9,350 bases of DNA from JBFJWR01 sp041623535 (GCA_041623535.1 JBFJWR010000100.1:1-9350); one strand, 5' to 3'; positions 1 to 7,668 are shown, numbered from the stretch's first letter. Made by a program: numbers and translations. The notes: generated from the letters alone by a model not told the origin.

Positions 1-1251
1 CATGCCCTCGGCAACGCCCGCTATCACCTCGTGCAGCGGCTCTTCCTGCCATTCCTGCAGAGCCGTGAACCCTGCGTGCAATGCCTGCAGAACCGGCAAT
101 GCGTCCGCCTTCAGGTGCTTCTTCGCGGCCTTGGCCTCGTATTCGTCAAAGTCCTCGTAAAACGGGCGACACAGTTCGACGAGTTCCAGCAGGGTCTTGG
201 CCCGCTCCCGGAGGGCATAGCCGGTTTCAGCCACATCGGGTCCCGCGGCAGCATCCACACCCGCCTCGTCCAGGCGTACCCGCAGTTCCCGCTCAAGTCG
301 GGTCGGGTCCAGCCCGATCAGGTGTTGCTGGTTCAGCCAGCGGAGCTTATCCGGATCAAAGGCTGCCGGGGCGTAATGCACCTCACGCAGATCAAACAGC
401 TCGGTCATCTCACCGCGCGTGAATATTTCCTGATCACCGTAGGACCAGCCCAGCCGGACCAGGTAATTGAGCATGGCATCGGGCAGGAAGCCTTCGGCGC
501 GATACTGCATCACGCTGACCGCGCCGTGCCGCTTGGACAACCGCTGACCGTCCTTGCCGAGGATCATGGGCACATGCGCAAATTCCGGCGGCGTGGCCCC
601 GAGCGCTTTCATGATGTGAATCTGGCGTGGCGTGTTATTGATGTGATCATCGCCGCGAATGACCTGGGTGATGCCCATGTCCAGGTCATCCACCACCACC
701 GTCAGGTTATAGGTCGGGGAGCCATCGGTACGGGCAATCACCAGGTCATCCAGTTCCTGGTTGGCCACCGTGATGTTGCCACGCACCAGGTCATCAAAAC
801 TGACCGCACCCTCTTCCGGTGTGCGGAAGCGAATCACGTGTGGTTCGCTGGTATCGGAACTGATCCCGCGATCCCGACAGTGACCGTCATAGCGCGGCTT
901 GAGCCCTGCTGCCCGTTGCTGTTCCCGCAGGCCATCGAGCCGCTCGCGGCTGCAGGTACAACAGTAGGCATGCCCGGTGGCCAGCAATTCGGCGATGACA
1001 TCGGCATAGCGGCCCATGCGCTCGGTCTGGTAATACGGGCCCTCGTCATAATCCAGCCCCAGCCAGGACATACCTTCGAGGATTGCCTGCACCGACTCCG
1101 GCGTGGACCGTTCGCGGTCGGTATCCTCGATGCGCAGGATGAATCGGCCCTCGTATTTACGGGCATGCAGCCAGGCATACAGGGCGGTACGGGCACCGCC
1201 AATATGCAGGTATCCAGTAGGACTGGGAGCAAAACGGGTAACAATAGTCAT
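1..1251 (-). CDS. gltX: Glutamyl-tRNA synthetase, 3' end cut off by window edge
   Basis: Cytoplasmic class I aminoacyl-tRNA synthetase that joins glutamate to tRNA(Glu) using ATP. The 417 visible residues start at an ATG whose complement is at 1249-1251. The class I signature FAPSPTGYLHIGG is at residues 7-19 and the KMSKS-type loop RLSKR at 237-241, close to the E. coli numbering as I recall it. A zinc-site pattern is visible with C98, C100 and C125; the fourth position, 127, is Asp, where E. coli has His as I recall. Bacterial GluRS is about 470 residues, so roughly 50 residues of the anticodon-binding end lie outside the window. No strong Shine-Dalgarno is seen before the ATG. The gene is divergent from the downstream GGDEF gene. 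Its antisense frame is open by chance and runs in frame into the GGDEF gene, a likely annotation trap. Identification is near certain. Confidence 0.96.
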   Translation of the reverse strand, partial: MTIVTRFAPSPTGYLHIGGARTALYAWLHARKYEGRFILRIEDTDRERSTPESVQAILEGMSWLGLDYDEGPYYQTERMGRYADVIAELLATGHAYCCTCSRERLDGLREQQRAAGLKPRYDGHCRDRGISSDTSEPHVIRFRTPEEGAVSFDDLVRGNITVANQELDDLVIARTDGSPTYNLTVVVDDLDMGITQVIRGDDHINNTPRQIHIMKALGATPPEFAHVPMILGKDGQRLSKRHGAVSVMQYRAEGFLPDAMLNYLVRLGWSYGDQEIFTRGEMTELFDLREVHYAPAAFDPDKLRWLNQQHLIGLDPTRLERELRVRLDEAGVDAAAGPDVAETGYALRERAKTLLELVELCRPFYEDFDEYEAKAAKKHLKADALPVLQALHAGFTALQEWQEEPLHEVIAGVAEGM

Positions 1252-1281
1252 AATTCAGGCGGGCCAGGCTGGAAAGGCAGC

Positions 1282-1287
1282 ATTGTA
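1282..1287 (-). promoter_or_regulatory. Possible -10 element for gltX
   Basis: Read on the minus strand this is TACAAT, a good match to TATAAT, 30 bp upstream of the gltX ATG. No convincing -35 hexamer lies 16-18 bp further upstream; a TTCACA occurs, but about 23 bp away. The rest of the 180-bp gap between gltX and the GGDEF gene shows no RNA gene or terminator. A short GGAG/CTCC inverted pair at about 1296-1310 is too weak to interpret. Confidence 0.25.
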
Positions 1288-1393
1288 ACGGATGCGGAGG
1301 CTGTATCTCCTGTGAATTCCGGGGGGATATCGCATTCCACGAAAACGATCATTCTATGGCATACTTTCGAAAACACTGATATTGAGACCTCCA

Positions 1394-1435
1394 ATGGCAG
1401 AATCTGGCCAGAACCGAACCAGGCGCGCCGCTTGA
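1394..1435 (+). other. 13-codon upstream ORF overlapping the GGDEF gene start
   Basis: An ATG at 1394, preceded by a GAG at a reasonable distance, opens a 13-codon frame (MAESGQNRTRRAA) ending in TGA at 1433-1435. That stop overlaps the proposed TTG start of the GGDEF gene at 1432 (TTGA). The peptide is basic and would make a normal cytoplasmic N-terminus for the membrane protein if one base were restored near 1430. Three readings are possible: a translationally coupled leader peptide, a single-base deletion in the assembly, or a real frameshift. I cannot choose between them from this sequence alone. Confidence 0.3.
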
Positions 1436-3300
1436 AAAAGCCACTGCTTTCCGACTCCAGCGTCCTGCTCAAGCTGTTGCCGCTGACCAGCGCCATGGCG
1501 CTGGCCGTGGTGCTGGTGCTGGTGCTGCAAATTGGCGAGGAACATACCCGCCGCTCCAACCAGATCCTGCAAACCAATATGCCTGTTTTCGGGCGGGTCC
1601 AGGCCCTGCTGCATGGCGTGAGTTATACGGAGGTCTGGCTGTACAGACTGCTGCATTCGAAGCAGACCGATGCAGAAGCGGACTTCCATCTGCGCAGCCA
1701 GGCGTTCCTGCATCGCTGGGACAACCTGCACGACCAGCTGGATGCCGAGATGAGCCGGTTTCTGCGCAATTTCAACAAGGAGCAACAGGACAGCATCCGG
1801 CGCGAGTATGTGCGCTTCCTCCCCATGCTGCAGGAAAGCCGGGAAATGCTGACCCGCCTGCTGGCAGAGGCACCGGGTAGCGAGGCGATCGCCACGCAAA
1901 GAATCAACACCGCATCAGGACAATACCTGGCAATTGATGCCCAGTCCGCAGCATTGCAAAGAGCCATGACGACTGCCATGCACGAGGAGTTCACCGGGTT
2001 TTCAATCGACCTCAACAACCAGCTCACCCGTACGACCTTCGAGGGCATGGCTGTCTTTCTGCTCGCAATCCTGTTTACCAGCATCATCATACGGACCATC
2101 GAAGCGAACATATCCCGCACGGGAAAAGCGCTACAGCGCCTTGCAGCCGACCCGTCCAGCCTGAACCAGGCCGAACTGGCAAAGGATCCGGCGTTCAGTG
2201 CCCTCTCGGACGTCGCCAGATCCATGGCGAAAACGCAGGCTGAACTGCTGGCAACCAACCAGGAACTCGAATCGGAACGCAAGCAACTCAAGATGCGCGT
2301 CCGTGAAAGCACCGATCACCTGCTCAATGCGAACAAGAGCCTGCGCGATCAGATCACCGAACGCGAAGAAGCCGAGAAAAAGCTGAAGCTCTACAAGACC
2401 ATCGTCGATTCGACCGACGAGGCCATCCTGATCAGCGACAAGAACAACCAGATTATTGAAGTGAACGAGGCCTACCTGGAACACACGGGCTTCAGCCGCA
2501 ACGATGTCATCGGACAGGATCCGGGGATCACCCGTTCGGGACGCCATGACCAGGGCTTTTACGACGCCATGTGGCAGTCGCTGAAGCACACCGGAAAATG
2601 GCGTGGTGAGATCTGGGACCGGCGGAAGAACGGCGATATATTCCCCAAGCTGCTGGCCATCAACCTGGTCCGGGATGATCACGGCGAGGTGCTCTACCAC
2701 ATCGGCATTTTCTGGGATATCACTGAACAGAAAGAGACCGAGAAGAAACTGGCGACCCTGGCGTTCAACGACCCGCTCACCGGACTCCCCAATCGCGCCC
2801 TGTTCCGGGACCGGCTCAATCACGAACTGGAGCGCGCGACCCGCAATCGCAGCCCGTTCTCGTTGCTGTTTCTCGACCTGGACGGTTTCAAGCCGGTCAA
2901 CGACCAGCACGGCCACGACGTGGGCGATGCACTGTTGGTGCAGGTTGCCCAACGCATCCGGCATTGCCTGCGCCAGAGCGACACGCTGGCCCGCCTGGGC
3001 GGTGACGAGTTCACCGTGATTCTGCCCGACTCGGGTGACATGGAAACGCAGAAACTGCTGGCGCAGAAAGTCATCGATCGCATTCATGCGCCCTTCCAGA
3101 TATCCGGCCATTCCATCCAGATTGGCGTGAGCATCGGGGTCGCCCGCTTCCCCACCGACGGCGTGGACTACCTGAACCTGACCCGTCATGCTGACCTGGC
3201 CATGTACAAGGCGAAGCAGGCCGGCAAAGGCCAGTGCGCGTTTTATTCGACCGTACCAACCGCTGATTTTCAGGACACTGACAGCAAGCTGCGTCACTGA
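1432..3300 (+). CDS. Membrane-bound PAS-GGDEF diguanylate cyclase
   Basis: Predicted inner-membrane sensor that makes cyclic di-GMP from two GTP. Numbered from the TTG at 1432 (622 residues): basic N-terminus, membrane segment about 15-32, a roughly 170-residue helical periplasmic region, membrane segment about 205-221, a degenerate HAMP-like linker, a strong coiled coil about 265-320, a PAS domain about 320-440, and a GGDEF domain from about 440. The domain opens with NDPLTGLPNR and carries the intact active-site loop GGDEF at 523-527. RQSD at 514-517 is a standard RxxD inhibitory I-site, so product feedback is expected. There is no EAL or HD-GYP domain. The sensor region resembles four-helix-bundle input domains and its ligand is unknown. 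The start is uncertain: TTG 1432 has only a weak AGG before it, the first in-frame ATG (1495) would cut into the first membrane segment, and a GTG at 1312 is another option. dusA follows after 20 bp. Confidence 0.9.
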   Translation: MKKPLLSDSSVLLKLLPLTSAMALAVVLVLVLQIGEEHTRRSNQILQTNMPVFGRVQALLHGVSYTEVWLYRLLHSKQTDAEADFHLRSQAFLHRWDNLHDQLDAEMSRFLRNFNKEQQDSIRREYVRFLPMLQESREMLTRLLAEAPGSEAIATQRINTASGQYLAIDAQSAALQRAMTTAMHEEFTGFSIDLNNQLTRTTFEGMAVFLLAILFTSIIIRTIEANISRTGKALQRLAADPSSLNQAELAKDPAFSALSDVARSMAKTQAELLATNQELESERKQLKMRVRESTDHLLNANKSLRDQITEREEAEKKLKLYKTIVDSTDEAILISDKNNQIIEVNEAYLEHTGFSRNDVIGQDPGITRSGRHDQGFYDAMWQSLKHTGKWRGEIWDRRKNGDIFPKLLAINLVRDDHGEVLYHIGIFWDITEQKETEKKLATLAFNDPLTGLPNRALFRDRLNHELERATRNRSPFSLLFLDLDGFKPVNDQHGHDVGDALLVQVAQRIRHCLRQSDTLARLGGDEFTVILPDSGDMETQKLLAQKVIDRIHAPFQISGHSIQIGVSIGVARFPTDGVDYLNLTRHADLAMYKAKQAGKGQCAFYSTVPTADFQDTDSKLRH

Positions 3301-3320
3301 CCTGTCCGGACTGCCATCCC

Positions 3321-4325
3321 ATGAACACCCCCAGCGCCAGTCGCGCCCCGACATGGGATCACCATCGCCGACTCTCCGTGGCGCCGATGATGGACTGCAC
3401 CGACCGTCACGCCCGCTACCTGCTGCGCCTGATCAGTCGCGACGCCCTGCTGTACACGGAAATGGTAACCACCGGTGCCCTGCTGCACGGGCCGCGGGAA
3501 CGCCTGCTCGCCCATTCACCGGAGGAGCACCCAGTGGCACTGCAACTGGGCGGCAGCGAGCCGGCCGCACTGGCCTCCAGTGCGCGACTTGGTGAACAGG
3601 CCGGTTACGACGAGATCAACCTGAATGTCGGCTGTCCCAGCGACCGGGTAAAGTCCGGCCGCTTTGGTGCCTGCCTGATGGCCGAGCCGGCCCTGGTGGC
3701 CGATTGCATCGCCGCCATGCAGGACGCCGTATCCATACCCGTAACCATCAAGACACGTACCGGTATAGACCGGCGTGATGGCTGGGAAGATCTGTCGCAA
3801 CTGCTGGAACACGTGGTTCCGCGCGGCTGCACGACCTGGATCATCCATGCCCGCAAGGCCTGGCTGGACGGGCTGAGTCCGAAGGAAAACCGGGACATCC
3901 CGCCATTGCAGTACGACGTGGTGTACAAACTCAAACAGCTCCACCCGGATCTGAACATCACGCTGAACGGTGGCGTGCACTCGCTGGACGAAGCGCTGAC
4001 GCATCTCGAACAGGTGGACGGCGTCATGCTGGGACGGGCGGCCTATCACACACCAGCCGTGCTACTGGAAGCGGATCAGCGCATCTTCGGACGAACCGAT
4101 GAGTTGCCCACACGGGGACGCGTGATCACTGCCTACCTCGAATACATGCAGGCGGAACTGGCGCGCGGCACACCGCTGCGCTGCATGGCCCGGCACCTGC
4201 TGGGACTGTACCAGGGCGAGCCGGGCGCACGTCGCTTTCGCCGCCACCTGAGCGAACACATGCACCACGCGCAAGCCGACACCCGCGTGGTGGAAGCGGC
4301 CGTCGCCCACCTGGCCACGGCCTGA
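3321..4325 (+). CDS. dusA: tRNA-dihydrouridine synthase A
   Basis: FMN-dependent enzyme that reduces uridine to dihydrouridine at positions 20/20a in the tRNA D-loop, using NADPH. The 334-residue length fits DusA (about 330). Visible motifs are SVAPMMDCTDRHARY near the N-terminus (start of the TIM barrel), NLNVGCPSDRVKSGRFGACL with the catalytic cysteine C105, lysine K144 in the IKTRTGID strand, and the DusA-specific HARKAWLDGLSPKENRDIPP beginning at H176. NGGVHS and DGVMLGRAAY form the late flavin-phosphate strands. The C-terminal helical domain (ARHLLGLYQGEPGARRFRRH) also matches DusA rather than DusB or DusC. The ATG lies 20 bp after the GGDEF stop with no clear Shine-Dalgarno, so translation may depend on read-in from the upstream gene. 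I am confident of the subfamily. Confidence 0.95.
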   Translation: MNTPSASRAPTWDHHRRLSVAPMMDCTDRHARYLLRLISRDALLYTEMVTTGALLHGPRERLLAHSPEEHPVALQLGGSEPAALASSARLGEQAGYDEINLNVGCPSDRVKSGRFGACLMAEPALVADCIAAMQDAVSIPVTIKTRTGIDRRDGWEDLSQLLEHVVPRGCTTWIIHARKAWLDGLSPKENRDIPPLQYDVVYKLKQLHPDLNITLNGGVHSLDEALTHLEQVDGVMLGRAAYHTPAVLLEADQRIFGRTDELPTRGRVITAYLEYMQAELARGTPLRCMARHLLGLYQGEPGARRFRRHLSEHMHHAQADTRVVEAAVAHLATA

Positions 4326-4369
4326 AGCAGGTTCACAGGGCAATCGCAGGCCTATCCTCAATACAGCGG

Positions 4370-4378
4370 TGTTAGAAT
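4370..4378 (+). promoter_or_regulatory. Possible extended -10 promoter for tal
   Basis: The gap between dusA and tal contains TG-T-TAGAAT, an extended -10 pattern, with no recognisable -35. The hexamer ends only 7 bp before the tal ATG. If it is used, transcription would begin at or next to the start codon and give a leaderless tal mRNA, which would fit the lack of a Shine-Dalgarno there. It could equally be a chance match inside an operon. Confidence 0.3.
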
Positions 4379-4385
4379 CACAGTC

Positions 4386-5369
4386 ATGAACACAAGCACG
4401 CATCCGCAGGAACTATCCGACAGCAAACTCGCCCAACTGCGCGCCATGACAGTGGTCGTTGCAGACACCGGTGAGTTCGCCCAGATCGAGCGCTTTCGCC
4501 CGGAAGATGCAACCACCAATCCCAGCCTGCTGCTGAAAGCCGCCAGCCAGCCGGATTTTGCCCCGACCCTGCAGGCAGCGCTGCAGGCCGCCACGGGCGC
4601 GAACGAAGCCGCACGCATCAGCGATGCCATGGATCGCCTCGCTGTGGGTGCCGGACTGCGCATCCTGGACCTGATTCCCGGCCGGGTTTCCACCGAGGTG
4701 GATGCCCGGCTTTCCTTCGACACCGCCGCCACCGTGGCCAAGGCCCGTCACCTGATTGCACTGTACGAGGCTGCCGGCACGGATCGTTCCCGCGTCTTGA
4801 TCAAGATTGCCTCCACCTGGGAAGGCATACGCGCAGCGCAACAGCTGGAGCAGGAAGGCATCCACTGCAATCTGACCCTGCTGTTCGGGTTCGCCCAGGC
4901 CGTTGCCTGTGCCGAGGCCGGTGTAACCCTGATCTCGCCCTTCGTCGGTCGCATCCTAGACTGGCACAAGCAGGCCAGCGGACGTACCGGCTATCCCGCT
5001 GCGGAAGACCCCGGGGTCATCTCGGTAACGCGCATCTACAACTACTACAAGCAACACGGTTACGAAACAATCGTTATGGGCGCGAGCTTTCGCAACACCG
5101 GGGAAATCGAACAGCTCGCCGGTTGCGACCGTCTTACCATCAGCCCGCAACTGCTCGAAGCACTGGAGCAGGACCGCGCGCCGCTGGAACGACGACTGGA
5201 TGCCAAGGCGCTGACTCAGCAGGAGCCCAGGATCTCGCTGAACGAGGCGCAGTTCCGCTGGGAAATGAACGAAGATGCCATGGCCACTGAGAAACTTGCT
5301 GAAGGCATCCGTAATTTCGCCGCCGATGCCGTCCGGCTGGAAGCAATCCTGCAGGAGAAGTTCCGATGA
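4386..5369 (+). CDS. tal: Transaldolase
   Basis: Cytoplasmic enzyme of the non-oxidative pentose phosphate pathway, moving a dihydroxyacetone unit from sedoheptulose 7-phosphate to glyceraldehyde 3-phosphate. The 327 residues fit the TalB/TalA-type subfamily (E. coli about 317). The Schiff-base lysine is K140 in VLIKIASTWEGIRAA. The other catalytic acids are visible as D27 in VVADTGE and E104 in PGRVSTEVDARLSFD. DATTNPSLLLKA, CNLTLLFGFAQAVACAEAG and SPFVGRILDWHK are signature segments. No Shine-Dalgarno is apparent before the ATG. The stop codon overlaps the start of the following TerB-like gene (ATGA), which implies coupled translation. The gene also lies 60 bp after dusA on the same strand, so it may be read from the same transcript or from its own extended -10 element. 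Confidence 0.97.
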   Translation: MNTSTHPQELSDSKLAQLRAMTVVVADTGEFAQIERFRPEDATTNPSLLLKAASQPDFAPTLQAALQAATGANEAARISDAMDRLAVGAGLRILDLIPGRVSTEVDARLSFDTAATVAKARHLIALYEAAGTDRSRVLIKIASTWEGIRAAQQLEQEGIHCNLTLLFGFAQAVACAEAGVTLISPFVGRILDWHKQASGRTGYPAAEDPGVISVTRIYNYYKQHGYETIVMGASFRNTGEIEQLAGCDRLTISPQLLEALEQDRAPLERRLDAKALTQQEPRISLNEAQFRWEMNEDAMATEKLAEGIRNFAADAVRLEAILQEKFR

Positions 5370-5836
5370 TAGGTGCGTTATGCAAATTTTTTGAGGAACG
5401 CTGCAAGTTCAAGGAAAGTGAAACGCCGCCGGAAAAAGCGTCCCATGCCGTGCACCTGGCTGCCGCAGCGCTGATGCTGGAGATGGTCCGGGCCGACCAC
5501 GAAGCCAGCGACAAGGAATACGATGCGGTGATCGACACGCTGCAGAACACATGGAACATCCCCGAGGAAGACCTCGGCCGACTGGTCGCCGTTGCCGCCC
5601 GGCAAACAACCAAGGCCACCGACCTGTTTGAGTTCACCAGCCTGATCAACGACCACTACACGCCCGTACAGAAACGCTCGCTGATCGAAAGCCTGTGGGA
5701 AATTGCGTTTGCTGATGGCCGTCTGCACCAGTTCGAGGAACACCTGGTACGCAAGGTCGCGGAATTAATCTATGTGCCGCACGGTGAATTCATTCAGACC
5801 AAGCTCAGTGTACAGGAGCGCCTGGGTGTGGCCTGA
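5366..5836 (+). CDS. TerB-like (tellurite-resistance TerB family) protein
   Basis: Small 156-residue, mostly helical, probably cytoplasmic protein of the TerB/COG4103 type, a fold shared with the N-terminal part of the co-chaperone DjlA. It shows the two-part acidic pattern of the fold: EMVRADHEASDKEYDAV (D44, E46, E51) and EIAFADGRLHQFEEHLVRKV (D117, G118, E124), each placed like a metal-binding acidic helix pair. No signal peptide or membrane segment is seen. Function is not established for stand-alone members, and the tellurite label comes from family naming only. The start overlaps the tal stop by 4 bp and has a good GGAG Shine-Dalgarno inside the tal end, so the two are co-translated. 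It ends 16 bp from the convergent STAS gene with no terminator between them. Family assignment is fairly sure; the role is unknown. Confidence 0.8.
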   Translation: MIGALCKFFEERCKFKESETPPEKASHAVHLAAAALMLEMVRADHEASDKEYDAVIDTLQNTWNIPEEDLGRLVAVAARQTTKATDLFEFTSLINDHYTPVQKRSLIESLWEIAFADGRLHQFEEHLVRKVAELIYVPHGEFIQTKLSVQERLGVA

Positions 5837-5852
5837 CTGTTCAGCGATCCGA

Positions 5853-6332
5853 TCAGCACTCCAGCATTTCAACGAGTTCCCGAAACTTCTCGCGATTCGA
5901 TTCGTTCATTTCCATCAGCGTGCGATGGGCTTCCAGGATCTGCGTGCGCATCTGTTCTTCCGATGCCGGGAGCAGCGGAATTTCATCAAGCACCGGCGGT
6001 ATCCCGTTGCTGTGATCGATAAGCACAAACACCTGAGCAAAGCCCATGCTTTCGAGGATGCGGGTTACGTCCTTGCGCGAGGAAACCAGCGTGGTGGGAA
6101 TCTGCCAACGTTCGCGTACGCGAACCGACAACTTTGCCAGCATGCCCAGGGTGGTACTGTCGAGCGCTTCGGTTTCACTCAGGTCCACCAGCATGGCGGT
6201 GGGCTGTTTCCCGTTCACCACGCTGTCGATATAGGCGTTCAGGGTCGAGCACAGGGTCAGGCGCACGTCCCCGACCAGTTTGAGGATGCGCGTATCGCCT
6301 GACTCGGCAGCCAGTATGCGTCCGTCAACCAC
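5853..6332 (-). CDS. STAS-domain anti-sigma-factor antagonist (RssC-like)
   Basis: 159-residue cytoplasmic STAS protein of the SpoIIAA/anti-anti-sigma type. Such proteins are switched by phosphorylation of one serine and, when dephosphorylated, bind a partner such as an anti-sigma kinase. The STAS core is at about residues 5-105: ILKLVGDVRL, then LVDLSETEALDSTTLGMLAK, with S59 in DSTTLG as the expected phospho-site. A helical, charged C-terminal extension (about 120-159) goes beyond a minimal STAS domain. The start is GTG at 6332, chosen because GGAG lies 6 bp upstream. It overlaps the end of the phosphatase gene by 8 bp, so the two are almost certainly co-translated and the phosphatase is the obvious partner. 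The pair resembles Pseudomonas RssB/RssC. No kinase or anti-sigma gene is in the window. Confidence 0.9.
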   Translation of the reverse strand: MVDGRILAAESGDTRILKLVGDVRLTLCSTLNAYIDSVVNGKQPTAMLVDLSETEALDSTTLGMLAKLSVRVRERWQIPTTLVSSRKDVTRILESMGFAQVFVLIDHSNGIPPVLDEIPLLPASEEQMRTQILEAHRTLMEMNESNREKFRELVEMLEC

Positions 6333-7527
6333 GGCGAACTCCGCTTACAGTAAGAATTGCGATGTCATCCGGTGCATCCTTGTAGCCGGCTATTCCGAGT
6401 TTCTCGGCAATCGACTGCGCAGTTGCACCCACTTCAAAGGCCTCGAGCAGCATTTGCTCCTTGACCGCGAGGTCTGCCCCCCCCAGCACCTCCATGATAC
6501 CGTCAGAAAACACGGCCAGGGAAAAATCATCGGTCAGGGCAATCACTTTGTCCTCGAATTTCGCTTCCTGAAACAGGCCCACCGGCAGGCCCTTTTCTTC
6601 CAGCACCCGCACTTCGGAACCCATGCGCAGTATTGGATACGGGTAATGCCCACCCACTGAATAGCGCAGTGTCTGCTGCTCCCGGTCCAGTATGCCAAGG
6701 AACGTCGTCATGTGTTTTTCCATGCGCACCTGCAGCAACACGTCGTTGATGCGCGCAAGGATGCGCGACGGTCGCAGGCGCTCTTCATCGAGGTTCAGAT
6801 CGGTCTGGCGCAGCAGTTCGTAACTCAGGTTCTTGAGCAGCACGGTGACGAATGCCGAGGATGCCCCGTGACCGGAGACGTCCGCGATATAGAACATGAC
6901 AAACCGGTCGGACAGCGCAAAGTAATCGACGAAATCACCGCTCAGGTACAGGGATGGAACGATGTGGTGAGTAAACGTGTACGGATCGAAGCAGACGTTG
7001 GCCGCTGGCAGCATGTTCAGTTGCACTTCGCGGCCGGCCTGCTGATCCAGCCGTAACACTTCGAGGCTGCGGGCGAGTTCGCGGTTGGCGTCTTCCAGTT
7101 CCTCGCGGTAGCGCAGGTTCTCCCGACGCAGTTCGGCGCGCTCCAGGCTGCGACTGACGGCGTGTTCCAGCACTTCCAGATCAATAATCGGCTTGATCAG
7201 GTAATCACTGGCACCCAGGCGCAGGGCTTCCACCACGTCAGAAATCACGCCGGCCCCGGAAACCACGATCACTGGCACCAGCGCATCGATTTCCTGCACC
7301 TTGCGCAGCAGTCCGAGCCCATCCAGGCGCGGCATGCGCAAATCGCACAAGATCAGGTTGGGCTTACATTCCAGGAAGCGGGCCAGACCCGCTTCCCCGT
7401 CGGCGGCTTCCACGACCTCGTAACCGCTGTCTTCGAGGTAGGCGACCAGCGAAACACGCACAAACGCCTCATCATCCACCACGAGAATGCGTGTGGGCTG
7501 TTCCTGTTTGTCTTGCGCAGCCTGCAT
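6325..7527 (-). CDS. RssB-type response regulator with PP2C/SpoIIE phosphatase domain
   Basis: Fused receiver and PPM serine phosphatase, 400 residues from the ATG at 7527 (a TTG at 7539 would add 4). The receiver is at about 12-125, with acidic pair D18-D19, phospho-acceptor D62 in LILCDLRMP, S90 and K112 in DYLIKP. A coiled-coil linker spans about 130-165. The phosphatase domain keeps its metal-binding acids: D198 in LSGDFVDYF, D216 in IADVSGHG, D342 in FSDGIMEV and D387-D388 in APDDIAIL, so activity is likely. By family logic, receiver phosphorylation would control removal of phosphate from the STAS partner at S59. Length and layout match Pseudomonas RssB (REC-PP2C, about 394 residues) rather than HsbR, which has an added HATPase domain, or enterobacterial RssB, whose output domain is phosphatase-like but degenerate. 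No clear Shine-Dalgarno precedes either start. Confidence 0.93.
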   Translation of the reverse strand: MQAAQDKQEQPTRILVVDDEAFVRVSLVAYLEDSGYEVVEAADGEAGLARFLECKPNLILCDLRMPRLDGLGLLRKVQEIDALVPVIVVSGAGVISDVVEALRLGASDYLIKPIIDLEVLEHAVSRSLERAELRRENLRYREELEDANRELARSLEVLRLDQQAGREVQLNMLPAANVCFDPYTFTHHIVPSLYLSGDFVDYFALSDRFVMFYIADVSGHGASSAFVTVLLKNLSYELLRQTDLNLDEERLRPSRILARINDVLLQVRMEKHMTTFLGILDREQQTLRYSVGGHYPYPILRMGSEVRVLEEKGLPVGLFQEAKFEDKVIALTDDFSLAVFSDGIMEVLGGADLAVKEQMLLEAFEVGATAQSIAEKLGIAGYKDAPDDIAILTVSGVRRG

Positions 7528-7563
7528 GCAGGGAACCAATCAATGCTGAACTTCAAAAACGCG

Positions 7564-7569
7564 ATTCTA
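7564..7569 (-). promoter_or_regulatory. Possible -10 element for the rssB-rssC-like pair
   Basis: On the minus strand this reads TAGAAT, 36 bp upstream of the phosphatase ATG. No good -35 sits at 16-18 bp. It is a weak candidate, offered because the pair must be transcribed from this 240-bp divergent gap. Confidence 0.25.
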
Positions 7570-7657
7570 GCGCATGATGGTGGCAGAAAAGTAACCTGCC
7601 TCCGAAATACCTCGATCAGCATGGCATTTCCTGCGTCACACACCCAACCCCCCGAAG

Positions 7658-7665
7658 TTGATCAA
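7658..7665. promoter_or_regulatory. Small palindrome just upstream of the pilZ -35
   Basis: TTGATCAA is a perfect 8-bp palindrome, extended imperfectly to AAGTTGATCAAACTT. It ends 3 bp before the TTGACA hexamer in the divergent gap between the phosphatase gene and the PilZ gene, where an operator could sit. It is short enough to arise by chance. Confidence 0.25.
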
Positions 7666-7668
7666 ACT

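Noticed and set aside
31..1431. Very long plus-strand open frame running in frame into the GGDEF protein, as if a 1089-residue fusion
   Set aside because: The first part is the antisense of gltX, which is unmistakable on the minus strand. The plus-frame sequence before about 1432 has no family signature. Only the part from about 1432 is the real gene.
2131..3354. 407-codon minus-strand frame opposite the GGDEF gene
   Set aside because: It lies entirely opposite a well-supported PAS-GGDEF coding sequence and shows no recognisable motif; it is a high-GC antisense shadow.
6325..7527. HsbR or enterobacterial RssB
   Set aside because: HsbR carries an extra HATPase kinase domain that is missing here, and enterobacterial RssB has a degenerate phosphatase-like domain whereas the metal-binding acids are kept here.
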